This document shows, in pieces, positions 31,888 through 40,083 of a DNA stretch of 64,000 nucleotides. A program made the position numbers and the translations under genes. Below the pieces are notes generated by a model. That model had not been told where the DNA came from. It did not search any database and worked only from the letters and a program-made list of their open reading frames with translations. Positions within the stretch are counted from its first letter, which is position 1, and each line of letters begins with the position of its first letter. The stretch is taken from positions 62,001 to 126,000 of the forward strand of contig NZ_BOMH01000066.1 of the NCBI RefSeq assembly GCF_016862095.1, read 5' to 3'. The stretch is from Actinoplanes cyaneus (lineage in GTDB: Bacteria; Actinomycetota; Actinomycetes; Mycobacteriales; Micromonosporaceae).

Positions 31888-32550
31888 ATGCGAGTTTTGG
31901 TGGTCGAGGACTACGCGCTGCTGACCCGGACGATCGGGAAGGGGCTGCGTCAGGAGGGCATGGCCGTCGACCTGGCCTTCGACGGCGACGAGGCCCTCGA
32001 TCGGCTGGCCGTGAACAGGTATGAGGTGGTGGTGCTCGACCGCGACCTGCCGGGCACCCACGGCGACGAGGTCTGCCGGCAGATCGTCGCCCACCATCAG
32101 ACCAGCCGTGTGTTGATGCTGACCGCGTCCGGAAGTCTGCAGGACCGGATCGAGGGCCTGGGTCTGGGCGCCGACGACTACCTGCCGAAACCGTTCGAGT
32201 TCGCCGAGCTGGTGGCGCGGATCCGGGCGCTCGCCCGACGCCCGACGACGCTGGTGCCACCGGTGCTGCGCTCCGGCGACCTGACGGTCGACAGCGGGCT
32301 GCGGGTCGCGGTCCGGGGCGGGCGCCGGCTCGATCTGAGCCCGAAGGAGTTCGGTGTTCTGGAGTGCCTTCTCGCGGCGGGCACGCGGCCGGTCCCCGCG
32401 GAGGAACTGCTGGAGAGGGTGTGGGACGAGGCCGCGAACCCGTTCACCACGACGGTGAAGTCGACCGTCAAGCGGCTGCGGGCCAAGCTGGGCGAGCCGC
32501 CGATCGTGCAGACGGTGCGCGAGGGCGGCTATCGGATCGGCACGCCATGA
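31888..32550 (+). CDS. OmpR-family response regulator
   Basis: A 220-residue two-domain regulator. The receiver domain (about 1-115) has the phospho-acceptor Asp51 in VVVLDRDLPG, the acidic pair in VLVVEDYALL, Thr in RVLMLTASG and Lys in DDYLPKPFEFAEL. The C-terminal winged helix (about 125-220) has LDLSPKEFGVLECLLAAG, FTTTVKSTVKRLRAKLG and the VREGGYRIGTP wing. ATG at 31888 begins directly at the receiver domain. Its stop overlaps the kinase start (ATGA). It probably acts on its own promoter and that of the divergent ABC operon. Confidence 0.93.
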   Translation: MRVLVVEDYALLTRTIGKGLRQEGMAVDLAFDGDEALDRLAVNRYEVVVLDRDLPGTHGDEVCRQIVAHHQTSRVLMLTASGSLQDRIEGLGLGADDYLPKPFEFAELVARIRALARRPTTLVPPVLRSGDLTVDSGLRVAVRGGRRLDLSPKEFGVLECLLAAGTRPVPAEELLERVWDEAANPFTTTVKSTVKRLRAKLGEPPIVQTVREGGYRIGTP

Positions 32551-33659
32551 GGCTGCGGACGCGGCTGATGCTGCTCTACTCGGTGCCGTTCTTCGTGGTG
32601 GGGTCGCTGCTGGTGACCGTGCCCCTGCTCGGGGCACGGCAGTCGGCGCCGGTCGGCAGCGGGCCCGATCCCCATCCGATGCCGGAGATCACGGCGTTCC
32701 CGGTCGGCGCCTGGGTGCTCGCGCTGGCCGGGTTGGTGCTGGTCTCGGCCGGGCTGGGCTGGGCGGTGTCGGGGCGGTTCCTGCGTCCACTGCGGATGAT
32801 GACCGAGACCGCGCAGGACATCTCGGCGAACAACCTGCACCGTCGGCTGGGCGTCCCCGGGCGCCGCCGGGACGAGTTGGCCGAGCTGGCGGCGACGCTG
32901 GATCAGCTGTTCGCGCGGCTGGAGGCGTCGTTCACCTCGCAGCGGCACTTCGTGACGAACGCGTCGCACGAGTTGCGCACGCCGCTGACCGCGGAGAAGA
33001 CGCTGCTGCAGGTCGCGCTGGCCGACCCGGAGGCCTCCGTGGAGTCACTGCGCGAGGCGTGCCGCCAGGTGCTCGCGCTCAGCGATGCGCAGGAGCGGCT
33101 GATCGCGGCCCTGTTCACCCTCGCCAACGGCCAGCAGGGTGTCGAGCGGCCCACCGATCTGGACCTGGCAGCGATCGCCGGGTCGGTTCTCGCCGGTCGC
33201 TCCGCCGGCGGGCTGACCGTGAAGACCGCGCTGGCGGCGTCCCCGGTGCGGGGCGATCCGCACCTGGTGGAGAGCCTGATCGCCAACCTGGTGGAGAACG
33301 CGCTGGTGCACAACGTGCCCGGGGGCTGGGTCGAGGTGGTCACCGAGCCGTTCGACCCCAGCCTGGTCAGCCCGGGCGTCTACGCCGTGAGCAAGCGGTC
33401 CGCCGGCGGCCGGCTCGACGGGCGGATCGTCGTGCGCAACACCGGTCCGGTTGTCCCGCCGGATGAGGTGGAGCGGCTGTTCGAGCCGTTCCAGCGGATG
33501 CGGGGCACGCGGTTGCACGGCGAGGGGCACGGGCTCGGGCTGGCCATCGTGCAGGCGATCGCGGACGTCCACGGCGCCCGGGTGGACGCGTGGACCCGGC
33601 CCGAGGGCGGGCTCGACATCACGGTCACGTTCCCGGCCGATGCGTTCCCGCCGGGTTGA
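32547..33659 (+). CDS. sensor histidine kinase
   Basis: A 370-residue membrane kinase. A first transmembrane segment (LMLLYSVPFFVVGSLLVTVP) is followed by a short extracytoplasmic loop of about 30 residues and a second segment (VLALAGLVLVSAGLGWAVSG), too small for a sensory domain of its own. A HAMP linker precedes the dimerisation helix with phospho-acceptor His141 in TNASHELRTPLTAEK. The ATPase domain has LIANLVENALVHN (N box) and GEGHGLGLAIVQAIADVHG (G box). Small-loop kinases beside ABC exporters often sense through the transporter, as in Bce-type modules; that is inferred here. It is coupled to the response regulator. Confidence 0.93.
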   Translation: MRLRTRLMLLYSVPFFVVGSLLVTVPLLGARQSAPVGSGPDPHPMPEITAFPVGAWVLALAGLVLVSAGLGWAVSGRFLRPLRMMTETAQDISANNLHRRLGVPGRRRDELAELAATLDQLFARLEASFTSQRHFVTNASHELRTPLTAEKTLLQVALADPEASVESLREACRQVLALSDAQERLIAALFTLANGQQGVERPTDLDLAAIAGSVLAGRSAGGLTVKTALAASPVRGDPHLVESLIANLVENALVHNVPGGWVEVVTEPFDPSLVSPGVYAVSKRSAGGRLDGRIVVRNTGPVVPPDEVERLFEPFQRMRGTRLHGEGHGLGLAIVQAIADVHGARVDAWTRPEGGLDITVTFPADAFPPG

Positions 33660-33680
33660 CCATGACCGGTCAGACAACCA

Positions 33681-33885
33681 CGGCGGGACGGCGAGGCCGG
33701 CGGACGGCGGGGTGCGCGGGGCCAGCGGGTCCAGCCAGGGCGGCGGGCCAGCAGGGTCGGCGGCGGGGTCGACGCGGCGATCGGGGCCGATGGGCGGCGG
33801 AGCCGGCGGGATCGGCGCGGCCATCGGGGCCAGCGGGTCGGCGGGCAACGGTCGGCGGGGCCGGGGCCGGGGCCGAGCCGGCGGG
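33681..33885. other. G-rich low-complexity non-coding stretch
   Basis: About 200 bases after the kinase stop are strongly strand-biased, with runs such as GGCGGGG, GCGGGGCC and GGGGCCGGGGCCGGGGCC on the plus strand. The minus strand would encode only Pro/Arg-rich sequence. I see no gene; potential G-quadruplex or transcript-end structure. Confidence 0.5.
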
Positions 33886-34494
33886 TCAGGGGGTGTGTTC
33901 GGCTCGGATGAGGGCGTGAGCGGCGGCGACGGCGCGGCCGGCGGTGGCATCGATCGACAGGGCGCCACGGTTGAAGAAGCCGTCGGTGAACAGCGAGGTG
34001 TAACCGTGCGCGACCGCGATGATTGCCTCCACCAGGGCGACCGCCTGCTGGTAGGAGGGCACGTCGACGGCGAACGCGAGATCCAGCACGGTTTCCATCA
34101 GGGCGCGGGTGTGCTCGCGTCGTTCGTCGTCGGGCACGGCGTACAACTCCTGGGCGTAGATCACGTGCAGGCCGGCGCCGGTGCTCACGACGTACCGGAA
34201 ATAGGCTCCCGCCACCGACGCCAGCCGGGCGCACGGATCGTCGCCGGCCGCGTCGGCAGCCGTGAGGATCGCGGCGCGAAGATCCCGGGCGGCGGCCGCC
34301 GACACCGCGGAGAGCAGGTGGTCACGGTCGGGGAAATGGCGGTAGGGAGCCGCGGAGCTGACACCCGCCCGGCGGGCGACCGCGGCCACCGAGAACCGGC
34401 GCAGCCCGACCTCGGCGAGCTGCTCGAAACTGGCCGTGATCAGGGCTGCCCGCAGGTCACCATGGTGGTAACCCCGGTCTCGCGACTCGCCCAT
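33886..34494 (-). CDS. TetR-family transcriptional regulator
   Basis: A 202-residue repressor. The helix-turn-helix is at residues about 10-60 (GDLRAALITASFEQLAEVGL, FSVAAVARRAGVSSAAPYRH, FPDRDHLLSAV). The ligand domain (about 70-200) resembles the TetR WHG-type C-terminal domain (LHVIYAQELYAVPDDERREH, AVALVEAIIAVAHGYTSLF). ATG at 34494 begins just before the first helix. Its promoter holds two palindromes (34513-34530 and 34538-34553), so it is probably autoregulated. No obvious target is divergent from it; the duplicated region and the VWA operon follow on the other strand. Confidence 0.88.
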   Translation of the reverse strand: MGESRDRGYHHGDLRAALITASFEQLAEVGLRRFSVAAVARRAGVSSAAPYRHFPDRDHLLSAVSAAAARDLRAAILTAADAAGDDPCARLASVAGAYFRYVVSTGAGLHVIYAQELYAVPDDERREHTRALMETVLDLAFAVDVPSYQQAVALVEAIIAVAHGYTSLFTDGFFNRGALSIDATAGRAVAAAHALIRAEHTP

Positions 34495-34512
34495 GCCGAC
34501 CCCTCACTCCCG

Positions 34513-34553
34513 TGTAAGTTGGCTCTTACATTACCAAGTGAGAGGCCTCTTAC
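34513..34553. promoter_or_regulatory. two palindromes in the TetR promoter
   Basis: TGTAAG (34513-34518) and CTTACA (34525-34530) form an inverted repeat with six bases between them. GTGAGAGGCCTCTTAC (34538-34553) is a palindrome with one mismatched pair. CTCTTACAT occurs in both, 24 bases apart. This region is AT-richer than its surroundings and lies 19-59 bases before the TetR start. Confidence 0.65.
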
Positions 34554-34565
34554 ATCAAATCGGGA

Positions 34566-34749
34566 GGCATGACGATCCGGCTGCGCCGTCAGGTCAGGCC
34601 ACCGTAGCGGCAACCCCTCGGGCAGGCACGGCCGGACCGCCGTGGGAGATATCGAGCGGCATGACGATCTGGCTGCGCCGTCAGCTCCGGGCACGGTAGC
34701 GGCGACCCCTCGGGCAGGCACGACCGGACCGTCCTGGCAGATATCGATG
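34566..34749. repeat. 92-bp direct duplication carrying two 12-codon mini-ORFs
   Basis: Copy 1 (34566-34657) and copy 2 (34658-34749) are adjacent and similar throughout. Each contains an ATG frame of 12 codons ending at TAG: 34569-34607 (MTIRLRRQVRPP) and 34661-34699 (MTIWLRRQLRAR). Both keep GGCATGACGATC and CCCCTCGGGCAGGCACG. It lies upstream of the VWA gene. Function is unknown; I do not claim the peptides are made. Confidence 0.8.
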
Positions 34750-34836
34750 AGTTTGGCGCTCCCCCCTAGACTGACCGTGCGGTCGGGGCACGGCGGCCCC
34801 GTGCACCACCCGCATCCCGGTGGAGGCGGATGTCGA

Positions 34837-36759
34837 TTGCCTGAGCAGACGGGGCGGCCCGGCGACAAGCAGCGCCTGCACGCCATCGCGGCCGGCGTCG
34901 TGGCCCTGGTGGTCGCCGGCATCGCCCAATACGCACTTCAGCGCGCCGACAACACGGCGCTGCTGCTGGTCTCCGCGATGGTGCTGGCCGCGGTCAGCCT
35001 CTGGTCGCTCGCCTTCCTCGCCTCCATCTCGTGGCTGGTCGAGGGATGTGTCGCGCTGATCAGCAGGATGTCGAGGCGGGCCAGGATCCTGGTGGCGTCG
35101 GGCATGGCCGTCGTCCTGCTCGCCGGCGCGGCGGTGACCTTCTTCCGAATGTCCGGCGACGATTCCTGCCCGCAAGCGCTGGAGCTGCGCATCCTCGCCT
35201 CGCCCGACGGCTTGGAGACGACCGGTGAGCTGGCCCGGGCGTACGCCAGGGTCACCGCCCGCGACAACGACGGCTGCCCCGCGGTGTATCCGTACGTGTT
35301 CGCCGCGGCCACCTCCGCGGTCAGCGGCGCCCTCGCCCGCAGGTGGTCCGACGCGAACGAGGAACGCCCGCTCGAGCAGCTCGGCCCGCGCCCGGACATC
35401 TGGCTGCCCGATTCGATGCTCGACGTGCGTCAGGTGCGGGACATCGTCGTCAAGGGCACCCTGCCGTCACCGCTGCGGCAGGTCACGTCGATCGCGTCGT
35501 CGCCGATCGTGCTGGCCGGCACGGATGTGGCAGTGGTGCCGCACACCGACGCCGATTCGCTGCCGAAGCTGGTGTCGGCCCTGCTGGCGCGGGGCGTGCC
35601 CGGCCCTTCGCTGTCGGCGGCCGATCCGGTCGCGTCGACCGCCGGCCTGCTGGCCGCCGATGTCTACCTGCGCGACGCCGACGGCGAGATGGTCGCGCCG
35701 GACGAGGCGCGCCGGCGGGAGCAGATCGTCTCCGACTCGGCGAGTTCGGTGTCCGACGAGGTCGGTCTGCTGTGCGGGTTCCAGCGGGAGCAGAAGGCGC
35801 CGGCGGCGGTGCTCGTCAGCCTGCGGTCGTGGCAGCGGTTCGTGGCGGGCCGGGCGCTGGGCGGTGGCTGCCCGGCCGCCGTCGCGCCGCTGGCGGACCT
35901 GCCGGATCCGGTGGTGGTCGCTTCCGCGCCGGCGCTCGATCAGCCTTTCGTCCAGTTCACCTGGACCGGGGCCCGGCAGAGCCGGGAGGTCGAGCGGTTC
36001 CGTGATTGGCTGCGCAGTGCGGACGGCGGCGCGGCGCTGCGCGAGGCGGGTCTCCGCCAGCCTCTGGCCGCCTGCTCCGAGTTGGACCTCAACGCGTGTC
36101 TGCCGGACGAGCCGCGCAAGACGCTGAGTCTGTACGAGCAGGCGAAACGCCCCGGCCGAGTGCTTCTCGCGGTGGACACGTCGGGGTCGATGGGCCAGCC
36201 GGTGGGTTCGGCGGCCACCAGCCGGTTCACGGTGGCGGCCCGGGGTGTTGGCGAGGCGCTCGGGCAGCTGGGCCCGAAGGACGAGTTCGGGTTGTGGGCG
36301 TTCCCGATCAGCGGGGGCCGTAAGTCGTACGAGCTGGTCGGTGTCGCGACCGGGTCGGCGCGGCACCGCACCGCTGTCGTCGACGCGTTGCGGGCGGTCA
36401 AGCCGAGCGGGTCGACGCCGCTCTACGCCACTGTCGTCGCCGGTCTGGGCGCCCTGTCCGGGGGTGCCGACGAGCAGCGGGTCCAGGCTCTGGTGGTGCT
36501 GACCGACGGCGAGGACACCAGCACCGAGCCGGGTCTTCCCGCCGCGCTGGAGCAGGCCCGTCGCGCGGCCGGCGCGAATGTCCGGCTGTACGTGATCGCC
36601 ACCGGTGAGGCCCGGTGCGACGGGCCCGGCGGGCAGGCCGGGCCGGGGCCGCTGTATCAGCTGGCCCAGGCGGGGCGCGGCCAGTGCCTGTCGGCCGGGC
36701 TGGAGGAGGTTCCCGAAACCATGGCTCAGCTCTTCGAGACCCTGTGGAGCGGACGTTGA
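34837..36759 (+). CDS. membrane protein with substrate-binding-like and VWA domains
   Basis: A 640-residue protein. Three hydrophobic segments lie near residues 10-30, 33-68 and 85-103 (ILVASGMAVVLLAGAAVTFF). An extracytoplasmic region of about 300 residues resembles a periplasmic solute-binding fold (LELRILASPDGLETTGELAR, PDIWLPDSMLDVRQ, SSPIVLAGTDVAVV). A von Willebrand A domain (about 440-635) has an intact MIDAS, LLAVDTSGSMGQP and LVVLTDGEDTST. The start is uncertain: TTG at 34837 follows GGTGGAGG; GTG 34801 or ATG 34747 are in frame. The next gene starts inside its stop codon. The pair probably forms one extracytoplasmic complex; its function is unknown. Confidence 0.8.
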   Translation: MPEQTGRPGDKQRLHAIAAGVVALVVAGIAQYALQRADNTALLLVSAMVLAAVSLWSLAFLASISWLVEGCVALISRMSRRARILVASGMAVVLLAGAAVTFFRMSGDDSCPQALELRILASPDGLETTGELARAYARVTARDNDGCPAVYPYVFAAATSAVSGALARRWSDANEERPLEQLGPRPDIWLPDSMLDVRQVRDIVVKGTLPSPLRQVTSIASSPIVLAGTDVAVVPHTDADSLPKLVSALLARGVPGPSLSAADPVASTAGLLAADVYLRDADGEMVAPDEARRREQIVSDSASSVSDEVGLLCGFQREQKAPAAVLVSLRSWQRFVAGRALGGGCPAAVAPLADLPDPVVVASAPALDQPFVQFTWTGARQSREVERFRDWLRSADGGAALREAGLRQPLAACSELDLNACLPDEPRKTLSLYEQAKRPGRVLLAVDTSGSMGQPVGSAATSRFTVAARGVGEALGQLGPKDEFGLWAFPISGGRKSYELVGVATGSARHRTAVVDALRAVKPSGSTPLYATVVAGLGALSGGADEQRVQALVVLTDGEDTSTEPGLPAALEQARRAAGANVRLYVIATGEARCDGPGGQAGPGPLYQLAQAGRGQCLSAGLEEVPETMAQLFETLWSGR

Positions 36760-38090
36760 CAGAGACCGGAAGCCCGCGCAAAGAGCCGGCCCGCGCCCGC
36801 GCGTGGTGGCCGCGACGGTCACCGTGGCGTTCGCTCGCCTGGTTCACCACCGGGGTGCTCATCATGGTCGCCGCCACGAGCGCCCGCGAGCGGTTCGACC
36901 GGCCGGACAGCGCCGCGCCGCAGGCCGGTCCCGCCGAGCTGGTGATCTATTCCGGGGTCGACGAGAGCACCGGCGGGCAGCGGGAGAAGCTGATCGAGGA
37001 GTGGAACAACCTGCACCCGGAGACCCCGGCGCGGCTGGTGAGCCTGTCCCGCAGCGCGGACGCGCAGCACAGCGAGATGAGGGCGACGGCGCAGTCGGAC
37101 ACCCCGGACGCCGACATCTACAACCTGGACACCACGTGGACGGCGGCGTTCGCCTCGGCCGGTTTCATCCTTCCGATGGCGCCGACGACGGACACCAAGG
37201 GTTTCCTGGCCGCGCCGCTGGCGACCTGCAGGTTCAGCGGCAAGCTGTGGGCGTTGCCGTTCAACACCGACGCGGGCCTGCTCTACTACCGCACGGAGTT
37301 GCCGGCCAGCGCCCTGCCGTCGGCGTTGCCGCCGGACGCGAACGACGTCCGGGCGCTCAGCGGCGCGGTGCCCGGCATCGAGGCGGGGTTCGTCACGCCG
37401 CTGGACACCTACGAGGGGCTGACCGTCAGCGCGCTGGAGGCCATCTGGGCCGAGGGCGGTGACGTGTACGACGCGAAGAACGACCTGGTCGTGATCGACA
37501 GCGAGCGGACGCGTGCCGCGCTGCGCAAGCTCGCCCAGTCGATGCGGCAGGTCGACGGGGTCCTGCCGGCCGTGCATCCGCAGGCGTTGCGGTTGCGGGA
37601 GGACACCAGCCGGGAGGCGTTCCGGACCGGCAAGGTCGCGTTGATGCGCAACTGGCCGGTGGCGTACAGCCAGCTGCGGGCTGGCGATCAAGCCATGAAG
37701 GATTTCGGCGTACGGACGTTGCCCGGTCCCAGCGTCCTGGGCGGGCAGAACCTCGCCGTGGCCAGCAGCACCGACAACCCCGCCGCCGCTCAGGCGCTGA
37801 TCACGTTCCTGACCAGCGAGGAGAGTGAGCTCCGGCTGTTCCGCGACGGCGGGCTGGCCGCCACCCGCACGGCGGCCTACACGAACCCGTCGGTCCTGGC
37901 CCGCCAGCCCTACGCCCCGATCCTGAAGGAGGCGCTGGACAACGCGAGACCACGGCCGGAGACCACCCACTACGAGCTGTTCAGCAGCACCTTCCAGGAG
38001 ATCGTCACGCAGGCGCTCGGCAACGGGGGCAGCCTGCCCGACGATGCCGTGGCCCGCCTGACCAAGGCGTTGCAGGGACGCCTCGACTGA
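36756..38090 (+). CDS. membrane-anchored extracellular solute-binding-like protein
   Basis: A 444-residue protein. After a basic N-terminus, one hydrophobic segment (WFTTGVLIMVAATSA, about 27-42) acts as a signal anchor; no lipobox Cys is seen. The rest is a bacterial extracellular solute-binding domain type 1: ELVIYSGVDESTGGQREKLI, ADIYNLDTTWTAAFASAG, LWALPFNTDAGLLYYRTEL and ALMRNWPVAYSQLRAG. No ABC permease or ATPase lies nearby, so uptake is not obvious. TTG at 36756 overlaps the VWA gene stop (TTGA) with GGAG upstream; the open frame further upstream is a shadow. It is probably a partner of the VWA protein. Confidence 0.82.
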   Translation: MTETGSPRKEPARARAWWPRRSPWRSLAWFTTGVLIMVAATSARERFDRPDSAAPQAGPAELVIYSGVDESTGGQREKLIEEWNNLHPETPARLVSLSRSADAQHSEMRATAQSDTPDADIYNLDTTWTAAFASAGFILPMAPTTDTKGFLAAPLATCRFSGKLWALPFNTDAGLLYYRTELPASALPSALPPDANDVRALSGAVPGIEAGFVTPLDTYEGLTVSALEAIWAEGGDVYDAKNDLVVIDSERTRAALRKLAQSMRQVDGVLPAVHPQALRLREDTSREAFRTGKVALMRNWPVAYSQLRAGDQAMKDFGVRTLPGPSVLGGQNLAVASSTDNPAAAQALITFLTSEESELRLFRDGGLAATRTAAYTNPSVLARQPYAPILKEALDNARPRPETTHYELFSSTFQEIVTQALGNGGSLPDDAVARLTKALQGRLD

Positions 38091-38120
38091 GCACCCGGGC
38101 TGGCGCGTCGGGATCGCACG

Positions 38121-39371
38121 TCACGATCGTGTGCGGTGGGTCAGCCAGCCGGCCATGGTACGCACGCCGTGACCGATGGCGCGCTCGTCCGGGTCGAACG
38201 TCCCGAAGTGGGGGTAGCTGGTGGCGATGTCGGCGTCGGGGCGGCGGACACCGAGGAAGGTGTACGTGCCGGGCATCCGGTTCAGGAACAGGGCGAAGTC
38301 CTCGCCGCTGAACGGGACCGCGGCGTACGTCGGCAGGGTTCTGCTGTCGCCGATGGTGCGGCGCAGATAGCGGTTGAGCGCCTGGCCCTCGCGCTGCGGG
38401 CACACCATCGCCGGGAAGGGGTCGGCGGGGAAGGTGACGTCGGCGGCGCCGTACCGCTGGGCCAGTCGCCGGATGGCGGCGCGCACCTCGGGGTATCGCT
38501 CCTGCGGCCAGCAGCGGTAGGCGACGCGCACGCTGGCGCCGGCCGGCTGGGCCTGCACGAAGACGAACCGGGACAGTGCGCTGCCCGGCCGTTCGATCTC
38601 GGCGACCAGGTTCTCGAGATCGCCGGAGGTGACGGGACGGGACACCGTCCCGAGCGCGGCGAGGTCGGTGGCGAGCGCCTTCGCGTTCGCCGCGGCGTCC
38701 GGCCCGGTCAGCGTGATGGTGCCGCGGTCCTGGCCGGGCAGGCCGAACCCGGCAGTGGTGGCGAACGTCCCGACCGGGAACGGCCCGCAGTGCAGGGCGT
38801 GGATCTCCTCCGGGCGGACGCTGTCGAACACGCCGTCGTCGAGCATCGCGCCGGCGCCGGCCAGCGACTCCTCCCCCGGCTGGAAGACGAAGACCAGCCG
38901 GCCGGCGAGACGGGCGCGCAGCCGGGCCAGGGTCAGCGCGACGCCCACCCCGACGGCGGTGTGCAGATCGTGCCCGCACACGTGGGCCACCTCCGGGCCG
39001 CCCCCGATCTGGTCCTGCGGCGGCACCGCGTCCATGTCGGCGCGGTAGGCGATCGTCCGGCCGGGCCGGGCGCCGGTGAGGACACCGGCCACGCCGTGGC
39101 CGCCGATGCCGGTGGTGACGTCCAGACCGGCCCCGCGCAACTGCCGCGCGACCAGGGCGGCGGTGCGGGCCTCCTGGCCTGCCGCCTCGGGGTGACGGTG
39201 GATGTCGCGGCGCAGCTCGATCAGGTGGCCCTCGAGGCGGCGGGCCACGTCGTCGATCGAGCGCGGCGCGGCGTGCGCGACCGCGGCCGGGGCCAGCAGT
39301 GCTCCGGCGGCGCCACCGATCCCGCCCAGCACGATCCGTCGGCTGACCGCCCGATTTCCCAGGTTCGACAT
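38121..39371 (-). CDS. Tat-exported M20-family amidohydrolase
   Basis: A 416-residue zinc hydrolase. A Tat signal (AVSRRIVLGGIGGAAGALLA, cleavage near AHA at about residue 34) directs export. The M20 core follows: LRRDIHRHPEAAGQEARTAA, the metal-binding VAHVCGHDLHTAVGVGVALT near residue 120, the catalytic Glu pair in VFQPGEESLAGAG and the late His in SYPHFGTFDPDERAIGHGV. The group hydrolyses N-acyl amino acids or hippurate-like compounds; the substrate here is unknown. ATG at 39371 is placed by the signal peptide. It is convergent with the solute-binding gene 30 bases away. Confidence 0.9.
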   Translation of the reverse strand: MSNLGNRAVSRRIVLGGIGGAAGALLAPAAVAHAAPRSIDDVARRLEGHLIELRRDIHRHPEAAGQEARTAALVARQLRGAGLDVTTGIGGHGVAGVLTGARPGRTIAYRADMDAVPPQDQIGGGPEVAHVCGHDLHTAVGVGVALTLARLRARLAGRLVFVFQPGEESLAGAGAMLDDGVFDSVRPEEIHALHCGPFPVGTFATTAGFGLPGQDRGTITLTGPDAAANAKALATDLAALGTVSRPVTSGDLENLVAEIERPGSALSRFVFVQAQPAGASVRVAYRCWPQERYPEVRAAIRRLAQRYGAADVTFPADPFPAMVCPQREGQALNRYLRRTIGDSRTLPTYAAVPFSGEDFALFLNRMPGTYTFLGVRRPDADIATSYPHFGTFDPDERAIGHGVRTMAGWLTHRTRS

Positions 39372-39657
39372 GGTCTTCCTCCCCGTGTTCCCGGCTGCCC
39401 TCCGGCGAGCCGGCCGGGATAAGGATGTCCTCCGGTACGGGGGTGAGGCAGTAACGCAGGGTCCCGGACACATGGTGGTGCCAGCGTTACTGTCACGGCC
39501 CGGCCGGACTGCAAGGATCGCGAGCGGGCGTACCGGCACCGGCTCAGGGAAATCGCGCGGGAGCCGAACAGATGGAGTACCAACGGCTCCGGCCCGGCGT
39601 GGCGGTGAGCCGTCCGCGGCGGGCGACTGCCTGACAGCCACGAGATGAGAAACCGCC
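39372..39657. other. non-coding stretch upstream of the M20 gene
   Basis: I see no gene here on either strand. The part next to 39371 must carry the M20 ribosome-binding site (GGGGAGGAAGACC on the minus strand) and promoter. The rest has no repeat or hairpin that I can support. Confidence 0.5.
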
Positions 39658-39741
39658 GTGAGCGCAGATAACACCGCGGGCGCCGAGCAGACCCGCATGG
39701 CCAACGACCTGACGAACCTCGCCGGCGGATTCCGCCACTGA
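39658..39741 (+). pseudogene. 27-codon frame resembling a chemoreceptor C-terminal tail
   Basis: GTG at 39658 to TGA at 39741 reads SADNTAGAEQTRMANDLTNL and AGGFRH. This resembles the last helix of methyl-accepting chemotaxis proteins, where an acidic/Ala-rich helix ends in L-x-x-L-x-x-x-F-R. No receptor body precedes it; an in-frame TGA lies four codons upstream. Either a remnant or a small gene with chance similarity. Confidence 0.35.
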
Positions 39742-39786
39742 CGCCCACCCACGCCCACCTGATGTCCCGGACCACTTGGAGTCCCC

Positions 39787-40083
39787 GTGACCACACCCGA
39801 AACGCCCGGCGACGCCTACGGGCTGTCGCGCCCCACCATGGCCGACGCCCGCGACGCCATGCATCGCGTGCACGGCCACACCGGGCGCTCCTCGTGGGCC
39901 CGGCTGCTGGCAGCCGCGAAGCTGACCGGCAACGAGACCGACGAACCGTCCCTGCTGCGCCTGCTGGAGACGATGACCAACCTGGACCCGGTCAGCCGGC
40001 TGTGCGCCCAGGCCCTGCGCATCCGCCTGACCTCGCACACCCACCTCGCCGCCGCGCAACTCGCCACCAGGAGTCCCGCATGA
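39787..40083 (+). CDS. small protein of unknown function upstream of GAF gene
   Basis: A 98-residue soluble protein, Ala/Leu/Arg-rich and predicted helical (ADARDAMHRVHGHTGRSSWA, SLLRLLETMTNLDPVSRLCA). There is one Cys, no signal and no membrane segment. I recognise no family. GTG at 39787 is used; the stop overlaps the ATG of the GAF-domain gene (ATGA), so the two proteins are made together and may interact. Composition and codon use match the surroundings, which supports coding. Confidence 0.65.
   Translation: MTTPETPGDAYGLSRPTMADARDAMHRVHGHTGRSSWARLLAAAKLTGNETDEPSLLRLLETMTNLDPVSRLCAQALRIRLTSHTHLAAAQLATRSPA

Noticed and set aside
33045-33968. Pro-rich 307-codon minus-strand frame over the kinase end and the G-rich region
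   Set aside because: Composition reflects the G-rich plus strand; no start signal or domain, and it overlaps the kinase and TetR genes out of frame.
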